From positions 2,666,001-2,730,000 of the forward strand of contig NZ_CP063982.1 in assembly GCF_022811525.1 (NCBI RefSeq): a stretch of DNA of 64,000 bases. Direction: 5' to 3'. The position numbers and the translations under genes are program-made. This DNA is from Orrella daihaiensis. Lineage in GTDB: Bacteria; Pseudomonadota; Gammaproteobacteria; Burkholderiales; Burkholderiaceae_B. Below, piece after piece: positions 52,621-61,320 of this stretch. A model generated the notes under the pieces. The model worked only from the letters and a program-made list of their open reading frames with translations, had not been told where the DNA came from and made no database searches. Numbering within the stretch: the stretch's first letter is position 1; each line of letters begins with the position of its first letter.

Positions 52621-53190
52621 ATGCTAACAACGCTCGCCGCTTTAATGCGGTTAATCAATAGCATCAATAAAATCATCGGCAAAATAACGTCCTGGCTCTC
52701 GCTTGGAATTGTGCTGGTTTGTTTCTGGGTGGTGTTCGAACGCTATGTACTTGGTAGCACTCAACTTTGGGCGCAGGATTTATATGTTTGGTTAAACGGC
52801 GCGATGTTTACTGCCGTGGCAGCATTTGCCCTGTTTCGCGGGGATCACGTCCGCGTGGACATTTTTTATCGTCCAGCATCAACCCGATTCAAAGCAATTG
52901 CAGATTTAATCGGTGTCTGTGTATTTTTGCTGCCTTTTATGTGGGTGGTCTACTACTACGGCATGCCGTTTGTACAGCGTTCCTGGAATTTGCTTGAGAA
53001 CTCGGCCAATGTTGGCGGCATGCCAGGTCTATACATCTTAAAGAGCTTCATCATCGTCTTTGCAGTCTTGGTTGCCCTGCAAGGGTTGGCAATGGCGATT
53101 CGATCATTGCTCGTACTTGGCAAACGGGAAGACCTCATCCCAAGTGACTTTAGCTACAGTGCCCATGGTGACGGCACCATCAAGGAATAA
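52621..53190 (+). CDS. TRAP transporter small permease (DctQ-type)
   Basis: The 189-residue protein has four TM helices. It contains FWVVFERYVLGSTQLWAQDLYVWLNGAMFTAVAAFAL, the conserved region of DctQ subunits that join the large permease. GGAGG at 52610-52614 supports ATG 52621. The large permease starts 3 bp after its stop. Together with a binding protein it takes up organic acids driven by the sodium or proton gradient. Confidence 0.9.
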   Translation: MLTTLAALMRLINSINKIIGKITSWLSLGIVLVCFWVVFERYVLGSTQLWAQDLYVWLNGAMFTAVAAFALFRGDHVRVDIFYRPASTRFKAIADLIGVCVFLLPFMWVVYYYGMPFVQRSWNLLENSANVGGMPGLYILKSFIIVFAVLVALQGLAMAIRSLLVLGKREDLIPSDFSYSAHGDGTIKE

Positions 53191-53193
53191 TCC

Positions 53194-54585
53194 ATGGATC
53201 CCATTCTGATCGGAGAAATTCTCTCCGGACTTATGTTCTTTGGTGTGATCGGCTTTTTGATGCTGGGCTTCCCGGTTGCGTTCACGCTCGCGGGCACCTC
53301 TTTGCTTTTTGCTGTCGTGGGCTACCACCTGGGCGTATTTGATTTCACCAACTTTTCTGCGTTGGCTGGTCGTTACATTGGTTTTATGACCAATGAGGTT
53401 CTGGTGGCTGTGCCGCTATTTATCTTCATGGGGGTCATGCTTGAACGATCACGTATCGCCGAGCAACTGCTCATGACCATGAGCAAACTATTTGGCAACC
53501 TTAGAGGTGGATTGGGCATATCGGTCATCATCGTCGGTGCCTTGCTGGCGGCATCCACGGGTGTTGTAGGTGCCACCGTGGTAACCATGGGGCTGATTTC
53601 ATTGCCAGCCATGCTCAGAGCTGGCTACGACCCCAAACTCGCTTCTGGTGTTATCTGTGCTTCGGGAACCCTGGGACAAATTATTCCGCCTTCGACAGTA
53701 CTTATTTTTATGGCGGATATGCTGGCTGGCATTAACGCACAGGTGCAAATGTCAAAAGGCAATTTCGCGCCGGACCCAGTTTCTGTCGGTGACCTTTTTG
53801 CTGGCGCTTTCATCCCGGGCTTACTGTTGGTCAGCCTGTATTTACTCTGGATGGTCTTCAAAGCGATTACATCACCGCAGTCCTGTCCGGCCACACCGTT
53901 TGTCAAAGAAGAGGGTAGCCACTCACTGGCCAAGGAGGTGCTGACAGCACTGGTGCCGCCACTGCTCTTGATCATTGCTGTGCTTGGTTCAATTCTCGGT
54001 GGCATTGCCACACCGACTGAAGCCGCCTCCGTGGGCGCCGTTGGCGCAATGGCACTGGCAGCAACACGGCGAAAGTTGTCGCTGACTGTTTTGAAAGAGG
54101 CTGTTGTCTCTACTGCGACAATCACTTCGATGATTTTTATCATCATCTTTGGCGCATCCGTGTTTTCAATCGTATTTCGCCAGATGGGCGGCGACAACCT
54201 GGTTCACGAGTTCTTGTCAAATCTGCCCGGTGGTGCGATTGGTGCCATGATCGTTGTGATGTTGATCATGTTCGTCCTGGGTTTCATACTCGATACGTTT
54301 GAGATCATCTTTATCGTTATCCCGATAACTGCGCCTATCTTGTTAATGCTGGGGCTTGACCCTGTGTGGCTAGGCGTGATGGTGGGCGTGAACTTGCAAA
54401 CAAGCTTTCTAACGCCACCTTTCGGGTTCTCTCTGTTCTATTTGCGAGGGGTTGCTCCACCAAGTGTCACGACCGGACAAATATACAAGGGTGCGGTTCC
54501 ATTTGTGATGCTGCAACTGATCGCAATCGCACTGCTCTTCGTTTTCCCCGAGCTCGTCACCTGGTTGCCCAGTTTGCTGTACTAA
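53194..54585 (+). CDS. TRAP transporter large permease (DctM-type)
   Basis: The 463-residue protein has about 12 TM helices. Conserved sequences are FLMLGFPVAFTLAGTSLLFA, VAVPLFIFMGVMLERS, GALLAASTGVVGATVVTMGLISLPAML, ASGTLGQIIPPSTVLIFMA, and the C-terminal VNLQTSFLTPPFGFSLFYLRG. It forms the transport channel with DctQ. A strong bidirectional terminator follows. The nearest binding protein is encoded convergently at 54653. Confidence 0.93.
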   Translation: MDPILIGEILSGLMFFGVIGFLMLGFPVAFTLAGTSLLFAVVGYHLGVFDFTNFSALAGRYIGFMTNEVLVAVPLFIFMGVMLERSRIAEQLLMTMSKLFGNLRGGLGISVIIVGALLAASTGVVGATVVTMGLISLPAMLRAGYDPKLASGVICASGTLGQIIPPSTVLIFMADMLAGINAQVQMSKGNFAPDPVSVGDLFAGAFIPGLLLVSLYLLWMVFKAITSPQSCPATPFVKEEGSHSLAKEVLTALVPPLLLIIAVLGSILGGIATPTEAASVGAVGAMALAATRRKLSLTVLKEAVVSTATITSMIFIIIFGASVFSIVFRQMGGDNLVHEFLSNLPGGAIGAMIVVMLIMFVLGFILDTFEIIFIVIPITAPILLMLGLDPVWLGVMVGVNLQTSFLTPPFGFSLFYLRGVAPPSVTTGQIYKGAVPFVMLQLIAIALLFVFPELVTWLPSLLY

Positions 54586-54623
54586 AAACACTAAGGCCCT
54601 GCGAATGCAGGGCCTTAGTGTTT
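54586..54623. terminator. bidirectional intrinsic terminator
   Basis: A 17-bp perfect inverted repeat: AAACACTAAGGCCCTGC at 54586-54602 pairs with GCAGGGCCTTAGTGTTT at 54607-54623, loop GAAT. With A-rich and T-rich arms it can terminate from both sides, fitting its place between the convergent large permease and binding-protein genes. Confidence 0.9.
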
Positions 54624-54652
54624 ATGCAACGATGCTTACTTGATGGAGCTCG

Positions 54653-55753
54653 TCAAAGTTTGAAGTACTTGGCACGCGCCTGAATGAATTGAGCATCGGT
54701 GCCATCGGTCTTGATTTTCACAATGTTCAGTCCCTTGATGAAGCTATCTAGCGTCTTCTTGGTCATGGCATCGCCCTTATCACCAATTTCGGTCAAGATT
54801 TCAGCAGAAGCTTTGGCAGCAGCTTCAACGATGCTATCGGGGAACTGTGGTATCGCTTTCACACCATGCTCTTTGATCAGCACTTCGAGCGCACGTGGAT
54901 CATTAGCTGCAAAGTCAGAAGCCACTTGGTCGTACTCGGCCTGGCAAACATCACGGATAAGCGCCTGCAGGTCTTTAGGCAGTTCTTGATACTTTTTCTT
55001 ATTGACCACGCACTCGGTAGCTAGACCAGGTTCAGTAAAGCTGCTGGTGTAGTAAATCTTGCAAACCTTGTAGAAGCCCAGCGCCAAATCGTTATAGGGA
55101 CCCACAAACTCAGCCGCATCGAGCGTGCCGGACTGCAGTGCCTGGAAGATTTCGCCAGCAGCCATGTTGGTGACGGATGCACCAAGCTTGGCCCAGACTT
55201 TTCCGCCCAGACCAGGCGTACGGAAACGTAAACCTTTGAGATCATCAAGACCTGTGAGCTCTTTGCGGAACCAACCGCCCGCTTGAGTACCGGTGTCACC
55301 AGACAAAAAGCCCTGCAGGCCAAACTGATCATAAACCTCATCCCAAACTTGCTGGCCGCCCAAGTAGCGCACCCATGCAGCAAGCTCACGGCTGGTCATT
55401 CCGAAGGGTACTCCAGTAAAGAACGCGAGCGCTTGACTCTTGTTCTGCCAATAGTAAGCCGCACCATGAGACATTTCGGCACCACCATCAATCACAGCGT
55501 CGATTGACTGCAGTGGCGGAACCAACTCGCCAGCAGAGTACACCTGAACGGTCAGACGGCCACCTGATGCTGCCGTAATACGATCAGCAAGCCGCTGCGC
55601 GCCCACGCCCAAGCCGGGGAAATTCTTGGGCCACGTGGTCACCATGCGCCATGTGATTTTGTTTTGTGACAGCGCAGGCGTGGCCATGGTTGAGAGGCCA
55701 GCTACCCCGGCACCAGTCATACCAGCTTTGCGAATAAAGGAACGACGATCCAT
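54653..55753 (-). CDS. TRAP transporter substrate-binding protein, TakP-like
   Basis: The 366-residue protein has a Tat-type signal (DRRSFIRKAGMTGAGVAGLSTM) and the DctP fold. KGLRFRTPGLGGKVWAKLGASVTNMAAGEIFQALQSGTLDAAEFVGPYNDL carries the arginine and polar residues that hold a carboxylate. This resembles TakP, a 2-oxoacid binder, though the family tryptophan before VGPYND is phenylalanine here. It is convergent with DctQM, so it has its own promoter. A 2-oxoacid such as pyruvate is the likeliest ligand, by inference. Confidence 0.87.
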   Translation of the reverse strand: MDRRSFIRKAGMTGAGVAGLSTMATPALSQNKITWRMVTTWPKNFPGLGVGAQRLADRITAASGGRLTVQVYSAGELVPPLQSIDAVIDGGAEMSHGAAYYWQNKSQALAFFTGVPFGMTSRELAAWVRYLGGQQVWDEVYDQFGLQGFLSGDTGTQAGGWFRKELTGLDDLKGLRFRTPGLGGKVWAKLGASVTNMAAGEIFQALQSGTLDAAEFVGPYNDLALGFYKVCKIYYTSSFTEPGLATECVVNKKKYQELPKDLQALIRDVCQAEYDQVASDFAANDPRALEVLIKEHGVKAIPQFPDSIVEAAAKASAEILTEIGDKGDAMTKKTLDSFIKGLNIVKIKTDGTDAQFIQARAKYFKL

Positions 55754-56055
55754 TCAGAGTCTCCGTTAATGAACGTTAAGAGTAACTACACGCAGCCGAT
55801 TATAGACACGGCAATCGCCAGCGATCTCAATAGAAACCCTAGTCAATGCCGGTGAATATAGGAAGGACACAAACATATCGCAGCGCAACAATGTAGGACA
55901 AACACTTGCGACTCGAACTACTAGGCAAATGAGACCCCAAGGTTTGCTTTATTAGGGACATACCGGATGTTTGCTTAACTGATTCTTACAGATAGAATTG
56001 GTTCGCTCGGCAAAACATTCGCACGCCGATGTTGATTAATCAATTTGGAGACGTC
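55754..56055. other. divergent intergenic control region of the two TRAP binding proteins
   Basis: No gene is seen in 302 bp. GGAGACTCTGA precedes the TakP-like ATG on the minus strand and TTTGGAG precedes the TAXI gene on the plus strand. A 12-bp palindrome TTGATTAATCAA lies at 56032-56043, directly before the TAXI ribosome binding site and possibly an operator. Promoter hexamers could not be fixed with confidence. Confidence 0.5.
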
Positions 56056-57006
56056 ATGAAAAAAATCACCAAACTCAGCCTTGCCGCTGCCGCTGTAACC
56101 GCAGCGCTCGCCTCGGCGCCGGCTGCCGCACAAAACGTCACGTTCATGACCGGCCCGCAGGGCGGCGTCTGGGTACCGCTCGGTGGGGCCTTGAAAGGCA
56201 TGTGGGAGAAAGCGGTTCCTGGTCTGAACATCACCATCACCCCGGGTGCTGGCATTGCCAATGTCCGTGGTGTTGACGAGAAGAAAGCCCAAATTGGTAT
56301 GTCCAATTCCAGTACCGCTGTCGATGGCGTGCAAGGCAAGCCTCCATACAAGAATAAAACCGAAGGTGTCTGCCAACTCGCCAACCTGTACCCTCAATAC
56401 TTCCAGGTTGTTGCGCAAAAAGATGCTGGCATCAAGTCATTCAAAGACTTGAAAGGCAAGCGTTTGGTCACACAGCCCCGCGGCAACACGGCTGAAGTCT
56501 TGACCAGCACTGTGCTCAAACTAAACGGCATGACTTATGACGATCTGTCAAAGGCAAACTTCCAGGCTGGCTACACCGACGCAGTGTCAATGATGAAAGA
56601 CGGTCACGCCGATGTCTTTACCTTGGGTACTGCTGCTCCTTCCTCAGCGGTGATGGACTTGGCTAACTCGCGCGATGTGGTCATGGTGCCAGTTGACGAC
56701 GAAACCATGAAGGGTATGCGTGAAATGAACCCTGCCTATAACAAGCTGATAATCAAAGCTGGTACCTATCCGGGTCAGACTGAAGACGTGCCTGCGATCG
56801 GCTACTTCACGCACGTCATTGTCGCTTGTGATTTGCCAAATGACTTGGTCTACACCATGGTAAAGACGATGGCAGAAAACATTCCCGATATGGCTGCCGT
56901 GAGCAAGAGCATGGCTAACTTGACGCCACAAATCATGGCAACTGAGATGGGTGTGCCCATGCACCCGGGTGCAGTCAAGTACTACAAAGAAGTTGGTGCG
57001 ATGTAA
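56056..57006 (+). CDS. TAXI family TRAP transporter solute-binding protein
   Basis: The 316-residue protein has a signal peptide (MKKITKLSLAAAAVTAALASAPAAA) and the TAXI fold: VTFMTGPQGGVWVPLGGALKGM, ITPGAGIANVRGVDEKKAQIGMSNSS, and SFKDLKGKRLVTQPRGNTAEVL. Such proteins hand substrate to fused TRAP permeases. GGAG at 56047-56050 supports ATG 56056. The permease and a 2-hydroxy-acid dehydrogenase follow in the same direction, suggesting lactate or a related acid as ligand. Confidence 0.9.
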   Translation: MKKITKLSLAAAAVTAALASAPAAAQNVTFMTGPQGGVWVPLGGALKGMWEKAVPGLNITITPGAGIANVRGVDEKKAQIGMSNSSTAVDGVQGKPPYKNKTEGVCQLANLYPQYFQVVAQKDAGIKSFKDLKGKRLVTQPRGNTAEVLTSTVLKLNGMTYDDLSKANFQAGYTDAVSMMKDGHADVFTLGTAAPSSAVMDLANSRDVVMVPVDDETMKGMREMNPAYNKLIIKAGTYPGQTEDVPAIGYFTHVIVACDLPNDLVYTMVKTMAENIPDMAAVSKSMANLTPQIMATEMGVPMHPGAVKYYKEVGAM

Positions 57007-57063
57007 GACAACCTCGTTCCAACATCACCTTAAGGGCATCAACTTCACACCAGGACAACAAAC

Positions 57064-58965
57064 ATGAGTGAAGTCGTCTCAGACGAGAAAGCAGCACTTG
57101 ATCCAACTTCATCGATCATGAAACGGATCATTACCGTCATTGCCGTCACCATGTCGCTCTACCACATGTGGGTGACGTGGTTCGGCCCCCCCGAGGCGGT
57201 GATCTATCGAGGCACTCACCTCATGTTTGCTCTGGCCCTGGTGTTTTTGTTGTACCCAAGTCACCGCGGATCTTCCAATATATGGTGGCGTTCGTACGAT
57301 ATGTTGCTACTTGTGCTTGGATTAGGGGGGGTCCTGCACATCTTCATCACCTATGAAGACTTTATTTACCGGATTATCTACATTGACGACCTGACCCCTG
57401 GTGACGTCACCTGGGGGATTATCACGGTCATCATCGTGCTCGAAGCAACCCGGCGCATCATCGGATGGGCCCTGCCGCTGACTGCGATGGTTTTTATTGG
57501 TTACGCCTTTTTCTTCACCAACGTAACTTGGCAAGTACTGTTAGAGCAGCTGTACCTGTCTACCGAAGGGATCTTTGGATCAACGCTCGGGGTATCTGCG
57601 GCCTATGTCATGTTGTTTGTGATCTTCGGTGCCTTCATGGAGAAAAGTGGCACCGGACGTCTATTCATGGACTTCTCCATGTCTCTGACCGGAAAGTCCG
57701 CTGGCGGACCCGGTAAAGTAGCCATCGTGAGCTCATCCATGTTTGGCACTGTGTCGGGCAGCGCCGTGGCCAACGTGATGGTCACTGGCCCCATCACGAT
57801 CCCGCTCATGAAAAAAACCGGCTTCAGACCAGCTTTCGCAGCGGCTGTCGAGTCGGTTGCGTCAACAGGCGGTCAGATCATGCCCCCCGTGATGGGAGCG
57901 GTTGCGTTTGTGATGGCCGAATTCCTCGCTGTACCTTATTTACAAATCACCATCTGGGCTATCGTACCTGCAGCTCTGTATTACCTATCGGTATTTTTTG
58001 CGGTGCACTTTGAGGCCAAACGCTACAGGCTAGCTGGCATCCCGGAAGATGAGTTGCCCAAACTGTGGCAAGTCATGCTGGTAAGAGGCCAATTGTTCAT
58101 ACCGATGTTCATCATCCTGATAGGGCTGATTCTGGGCTATTCAGCGCCGATGTGTGCCTTGATCGCGGCGCTCAGTTGCTTGCCAATTGCCTTGCTTCGC
58201 AAAGAAACCCGTAAAAACATAACGTGGGCTACACCCATCCAGGCGCTGGAAGATGGCGCGCGTGGTGCCCTATCGGTTGCACTGGCTTGTGCATGTGCTG
58301 GACTGGTCATTGGCTCCATCAACATCACAGGTATGGGTATTGTCTTTACACAGGTCGTGGTGGACTTGGCCAGCAACCATATTTTCTTGGCGCTATTAGT
58401 GACTGCCCTGGCTGGCATCATTCTGGGAATGGGGATGCCAACGACACCCGCCTACATTGTGATGGTTGCTCTGCTGGTACCTGCTCTCATCAAAATGGGC
58501 ATCGTAGATCCAGCCGCTCACTTGTTCGCGCTGTACTTTGCGATTCTGTCAGCCATCACGCCCCCGGTCGCGCTATCGGTGTTTGCAGCCGCTGGCATCG
58601 CCGGCGCTAACATGTGGAGTGCTGGACTTGCCGCAGTTCGAGCGGCAGCGCCTGCTTACATTGTGCCGTTTATGTTCGTCTATGAGCCTGCCCTGCTGTT
58701 TATCGTCGATGAGGGTCAGCACTGGTATCACGCACTGTGGCCAATCGCCACGGCGATGATTGGTGTAATTGGCTTGGCTGGCGGTTTGTTTGGCTGGTTG
58801 TTAAATTACGCGACCATGCCTCAGCGCATACTGCTAGTCGTGGGGGCTTTGTCATTGATCAAGCCCGGCGGCCTCACTGATTTGATTGGATTTGGTATTC
58901 TTGGTTTAGTGGTTGTTTGGCAGTTGGTGCTTCGCCGCCAACCACCTGTGGCTCGACCGACCTAA
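57064..58965 (+). CDS. TRAP transporter permease, fused DctQM (TAXI type)
   Basis: The 633-residue protein has many TM helices; the first about 160 residues correspond to a DctQ-like part and the rest to DctM. Family sequences include VIFGAFMEKSGTGRLFMDFSMSLTGKSAGGPGKVAIVSSSMFGTVSGSAVANVMVTGPITIPLMKK and GIILGMGMPTTPAYIVMVALL. It lies 57 bp after the TAXI binding protein and 21 bp before the dehydrogenase gene; all three probably form one operon. Confidence 0.92.
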   Translation: MSEVVSDEKAALDPTSSIMKRIITVIAVTMSLYHMWVTWFGPPEAVIYRGTHLMFALALVFLLYPSHRGSSNIWWRSYDMLLLVLGLGGVLHIFITYEDFIYRIIYIDDLTPGDVTWGIITVIIVLEATRRIIGWALPLTAMVFIGYAFFFTNVTWQVLLEQLYLSTEGIFGSTLGVSAAYVMLFVIFGAFMEKSGTGRLFMDFSMSLTGKSAGGPGKVAIVSSSMFGTVSGSAVANVMVTGPITIPLMKKTGFRPAFAAAVESVASTGGQIMPPVMGAVAFVMAEFLAVPYLQITIWAIVPAALYYLSVFFAVHFEAKRYRLAGIPEDELPKLWQVMLVRGQLFIPMFIILIGLILGYSAPMCALIAALSCLPIALLRKETRKNITWATPIQALEDGARGALSVALACACAGLVIGSINITGMGIVFTQVVVDLASNHIFLALLVTALAGIILGMGMPTTPAYIVMVALLVPALIKMGIVDPAAHLFALYFAILSAITPPVALSVFAAAGIAGANMWSAGLAAVRAAAPAYIVPFMFVYEPALLFIVDEGQHWYHALWPIATAMIGVIGLAGGLFGWLLNYATMPQRILLVVGALSLIKPGGLTDLIGFGILGLVVVWQLVLRRQPPVARPT

Positions 58966-58986
58966 AATAACCAAGGAGTGGGACGC

Positions 58987-60144
58987 ATGCCCATCATTAC
59001 TAACATTGAGGATTTGCGGCGACTGGCTAAAAAGCGTGTACCGCGTATGTTTTACGACTACGCCGACTCGGGCTCATGGACCGAGTCGACGTATCGAGCC
59101 AACGAGGATGACTTCCAGAAAATCAAGTTCCGCCAACGGATCCTGATTGACATGGAGCACCGCTCCACAAGAACCACCATGATTGGTCAGGAAGTTGCCA
59201 TGCCAGTGGCAATCGCGCCCACGGGCTTGACTGGCATGCAACACGCAGACGGCGAAATACTCGCCGCACGTGCAGCCAAGGCGTTTGGCGTACCGTTCAC
59301 ACTGTCGACCATGAGCATTTGCTCCATCGAAGACGTGGCGCAAGGCACGGACAATCACCCGTTCTGGTTCCAGCTTTATGTCATGAAAGACCGGGACTTC
59401 ATCACCCGATTGATCGAGAGAGCCAAGGTCGCAAACTGCTCGGCACTGGTGCTCACACTAGACCTTCAGATCTTGGGTCAACGCCACAAAGATATCCGCA
59501 ACGGCCTGAGTGCCCCACCAAAGTTAACGCTCGCCAACATGATTAATATTGCTACCAAGCCTCGTTGGGCTTTAGGTATGCTAGGGACCAAACGCCGCCA
59601 GTTTGGCAATATTGTCGGCCATGTCAAAGGCGTCACCGACATGTCCCGCTTGAGCGAATGGACTGCTTCACAATTTGATCCAAAGCTAAACTGGGATGAT
59701 GTGCAATGGATCAAGAAACTTTGGGGCGGTAAACTGATCCTAAAAGGCATCATGGATGTTGAAGACGCCAGGCTGGCGGCTCAGTCCGGGGCCGATGCTT
59801 TGATTGTGAGCAATCACGGCGGCCGACAGCTCGACGGGGCAGATTCAAGCATCAACGCGTTGCCAGCCATTGTTGATGCGGTAGGAAAGCAAATTGAAGT
59901 GCACATGGATGGCGGTATCCGCAGTGGCCAGGACGTTCTCAAGGCAAGAGCCCTGGGCGCTCAAGGCTGTTACATCGGGCGCAGTTTCCTGTACGGGCTC
60001 GGCGCCATGGGGCAAGCCGGTGTGGCAAAAGCTTTACAGCTTATCCACAATGAGCTTGATCTATCGATGGCCTTTTGTGGGCTTACCGATGTCGAGAAAG
60101 TCGACAAACGTATCCTGTTGCCAGGCACTTTTCCAACCGTTTGA
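58987..60144 (+). CDS. FMN-dependent alpha-hydroxy-acid dehydrogenase (LldD-like)
   Basis: The 385-residue protein from ATG 58987 (AAGGAGTGG upstream) matches the L-lactate/glycolate oxidase family. IEDLRRLAKKRVPRMFYDYADSGS, APTGLTGMQHADGEILAARAA, LDLQILGQRHKD and the catalytic SNHGGRQLDGADS with its histidine are present, as is HMDGGIRSGQDVLKA for FMN phosphate. It oxidises an L-2-hydroxy acid, most likely lactate, to the 2-oxoacid. Placement behind a TAXI permease supports uptake plus oxidation of that acid. Confidence 0.9.
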   Translation: MPIITNIEDLRRLAKKRVPRMFYDYADSGSWTESTYRANEDDFQKIKFRQRILIDMEHRSTRTTMIGQEVAMPVAIAPTGLTGMQHADGEILAARAAKAFGVPFTLSTMSICSIEDVAQGTDNHPFWFQLYVMKDRDFITRLIERAKVANCSALVLTLDLQILGQRHKDIRNGLSAPPKLTLANMINIATKPRWALGMLGTKRRQFGNIVGHVKGVTDMSRLSEWTASQFDPKLNWDDVQWIKKLWGGKLILKGIMDVEDARLAAQSGADALIVSNHGGRQLDGADSSINALPAIVDAVGKQIEVHMDGGIRSGQDVLKARALGAQGCYIGRSFLYGLGAMGQAGVAKALQLIHNELDLSMAFCGLTDVEKVDKRILLPGTFPTV

Positions 60145-60165
60145 TGCTTGTTCGGGGGTGCTGAC

Positions 60166-61320
60166 ATGAAGTCACCCCGCATCATTGCCGCTCTGATCAT
60201 CGCCCTGGCCATCGGCGGCTGGCTGGGTTGGCGTGCCTGGCAAGGCCCCGCCGTTGAGGTGTATGTCACCAAGAACGAGCCCTTAATACAAACCGTGGTC
60301 GCTACTGGCAGGGTGATTTCAACGTCAACCTCACAGGTTGGGGCCGAAATCACAGGCGTTGTCGTAGACCGTCACGTACGCGATGGCGATATGGTAGCTC
60401 AAGGTGACCTGTTGCTGACGCTGCGTGCCGATGATTTAGCAGCGCGCGTGCGCGAAGCTAAAGCGGCACTGAACAATCTGCGTCAATCACGCCGCCTGCA
60501 AGCCAATGAGGCACTCAAGCAAGCCGAGTCGCAACTTGAGCAGGCCACCCGTGAGGCACAGCGTCGAGCAGACCTTTTAAAAAGTGACTCGATTTCACGC
60601 GAGATCGTCGAGAAGGCCGTTAACGCCCAGGTGGTTGCTGAGGCGAACTTGAGACAAGCCAAGCTTATCGCCGACGCTTTGGCACCCGGTGGCCCAGAGG
60701 AAGTTATTCTGGTTGAGCGCTTAGCTGCAGCACAGGCTGCCCTGGAAAAAACAGAGATCCGAGCACAGTTTCCGGCGATTGTCTTGACGCGCAACGTCGA
60801 GCCCGGCGATGTCGTGCAGCCAGGTCGCATACTCATGGAACTGGCTCGTCTTGGCGAAACGGAAGTGCTCGTACCAGTCGATGAACGCAACCTAGGTATC
60901 TTGGCCACCGGCCAGCCCGCTATTTGCATACCTGATGCCTATCCAGACGAGCAATTTGAAGCAAGCGTCGATCACATCGCACCAACGGTTGACACTGACC
61001 GTGGCACGGTGGATGTTAGGCTTGCCGTTACCAATCCGCCTGACTATCTGCGTCAGGACATGACGGTGACCGCCACGATTGTGACGGGTAGGCGTGACAA
61101 TGCGCTGGTGATACCCAATGATGCGCTGCGTGCAGTCAAGGGTGCGGATGCCATGGTTCAACTCATCGAGCTAGGCCGGGTGACGGATCGTTCGGTCAAG
61201 CTTGGTCTACGAGGGTTGACGCACAGCGAAGTCCTTGAGGGTTTGTCACCAGGCGACGTGGTCATTCGCACGTCCGGCTTGTCCGTTGGCCAACGGGTGC
61301 GTGCCAGCGATGTGGATTGA
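60166..61320 (+). CDS. periplasmic adaptor (HlyD/MacA-like) of an ABC exporter
   Basis: The 384-residue protein has an N-terminal TM anchor (IIAALIIALAIGGWLGWRAW), a lipoyl-like strand (VVDRHVRDGDMVAQGDLLLTLRADDLAARV), a helical hairpin (about 85-180) and a beta-barrel/membrane-proximal part. The start ATG 60166 leaves a normal membrane anchor. Its end overlaps the permease gene by 11 bp. It should link the inner membrane permease to an outer membrane channel; no TolC-like gene is in the window. Confidence 0.85.
   Translation: MKSPRIIAALIIALAIGGWLGWRAWQGPAVEVYVTKNEPLIQTVVATGRVISTSTSQVGAEITGVVVDRHVRDGDMVAQGDLLLTLRADDLAARVREAKAALNNLRQSRRLQANEALKQAESQLEQATREAQRRADLLKSDSISREIVEKAVNAQVVAEANLRQAKLIADALAPGGPEEVILVERLAAAQAALEKTEIRAQFPAIVLTRNVEPGDVVQPGRILMELARLGETEVLVPVDERNLGILATGQPAICIPDAYPDEQFEASVDHIAPTVDTDRGTVDVRLAVTNPPDYLRQDMTVTATIVTGRRDNALVIPNDALRAVKGADAMVQLIELGRVTDRSVKLGLRGLTHSEVLEGLSPGDVVIRTSGLSVGQRVRASDVD

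Noticed and set aside
56032..56043. TTGATTAATCAA as an FNR box
   Set aside because: The half-sites are separated by 2 bases instead of 4, so it does not fit the FNR consensus; noted only as a palindrome.
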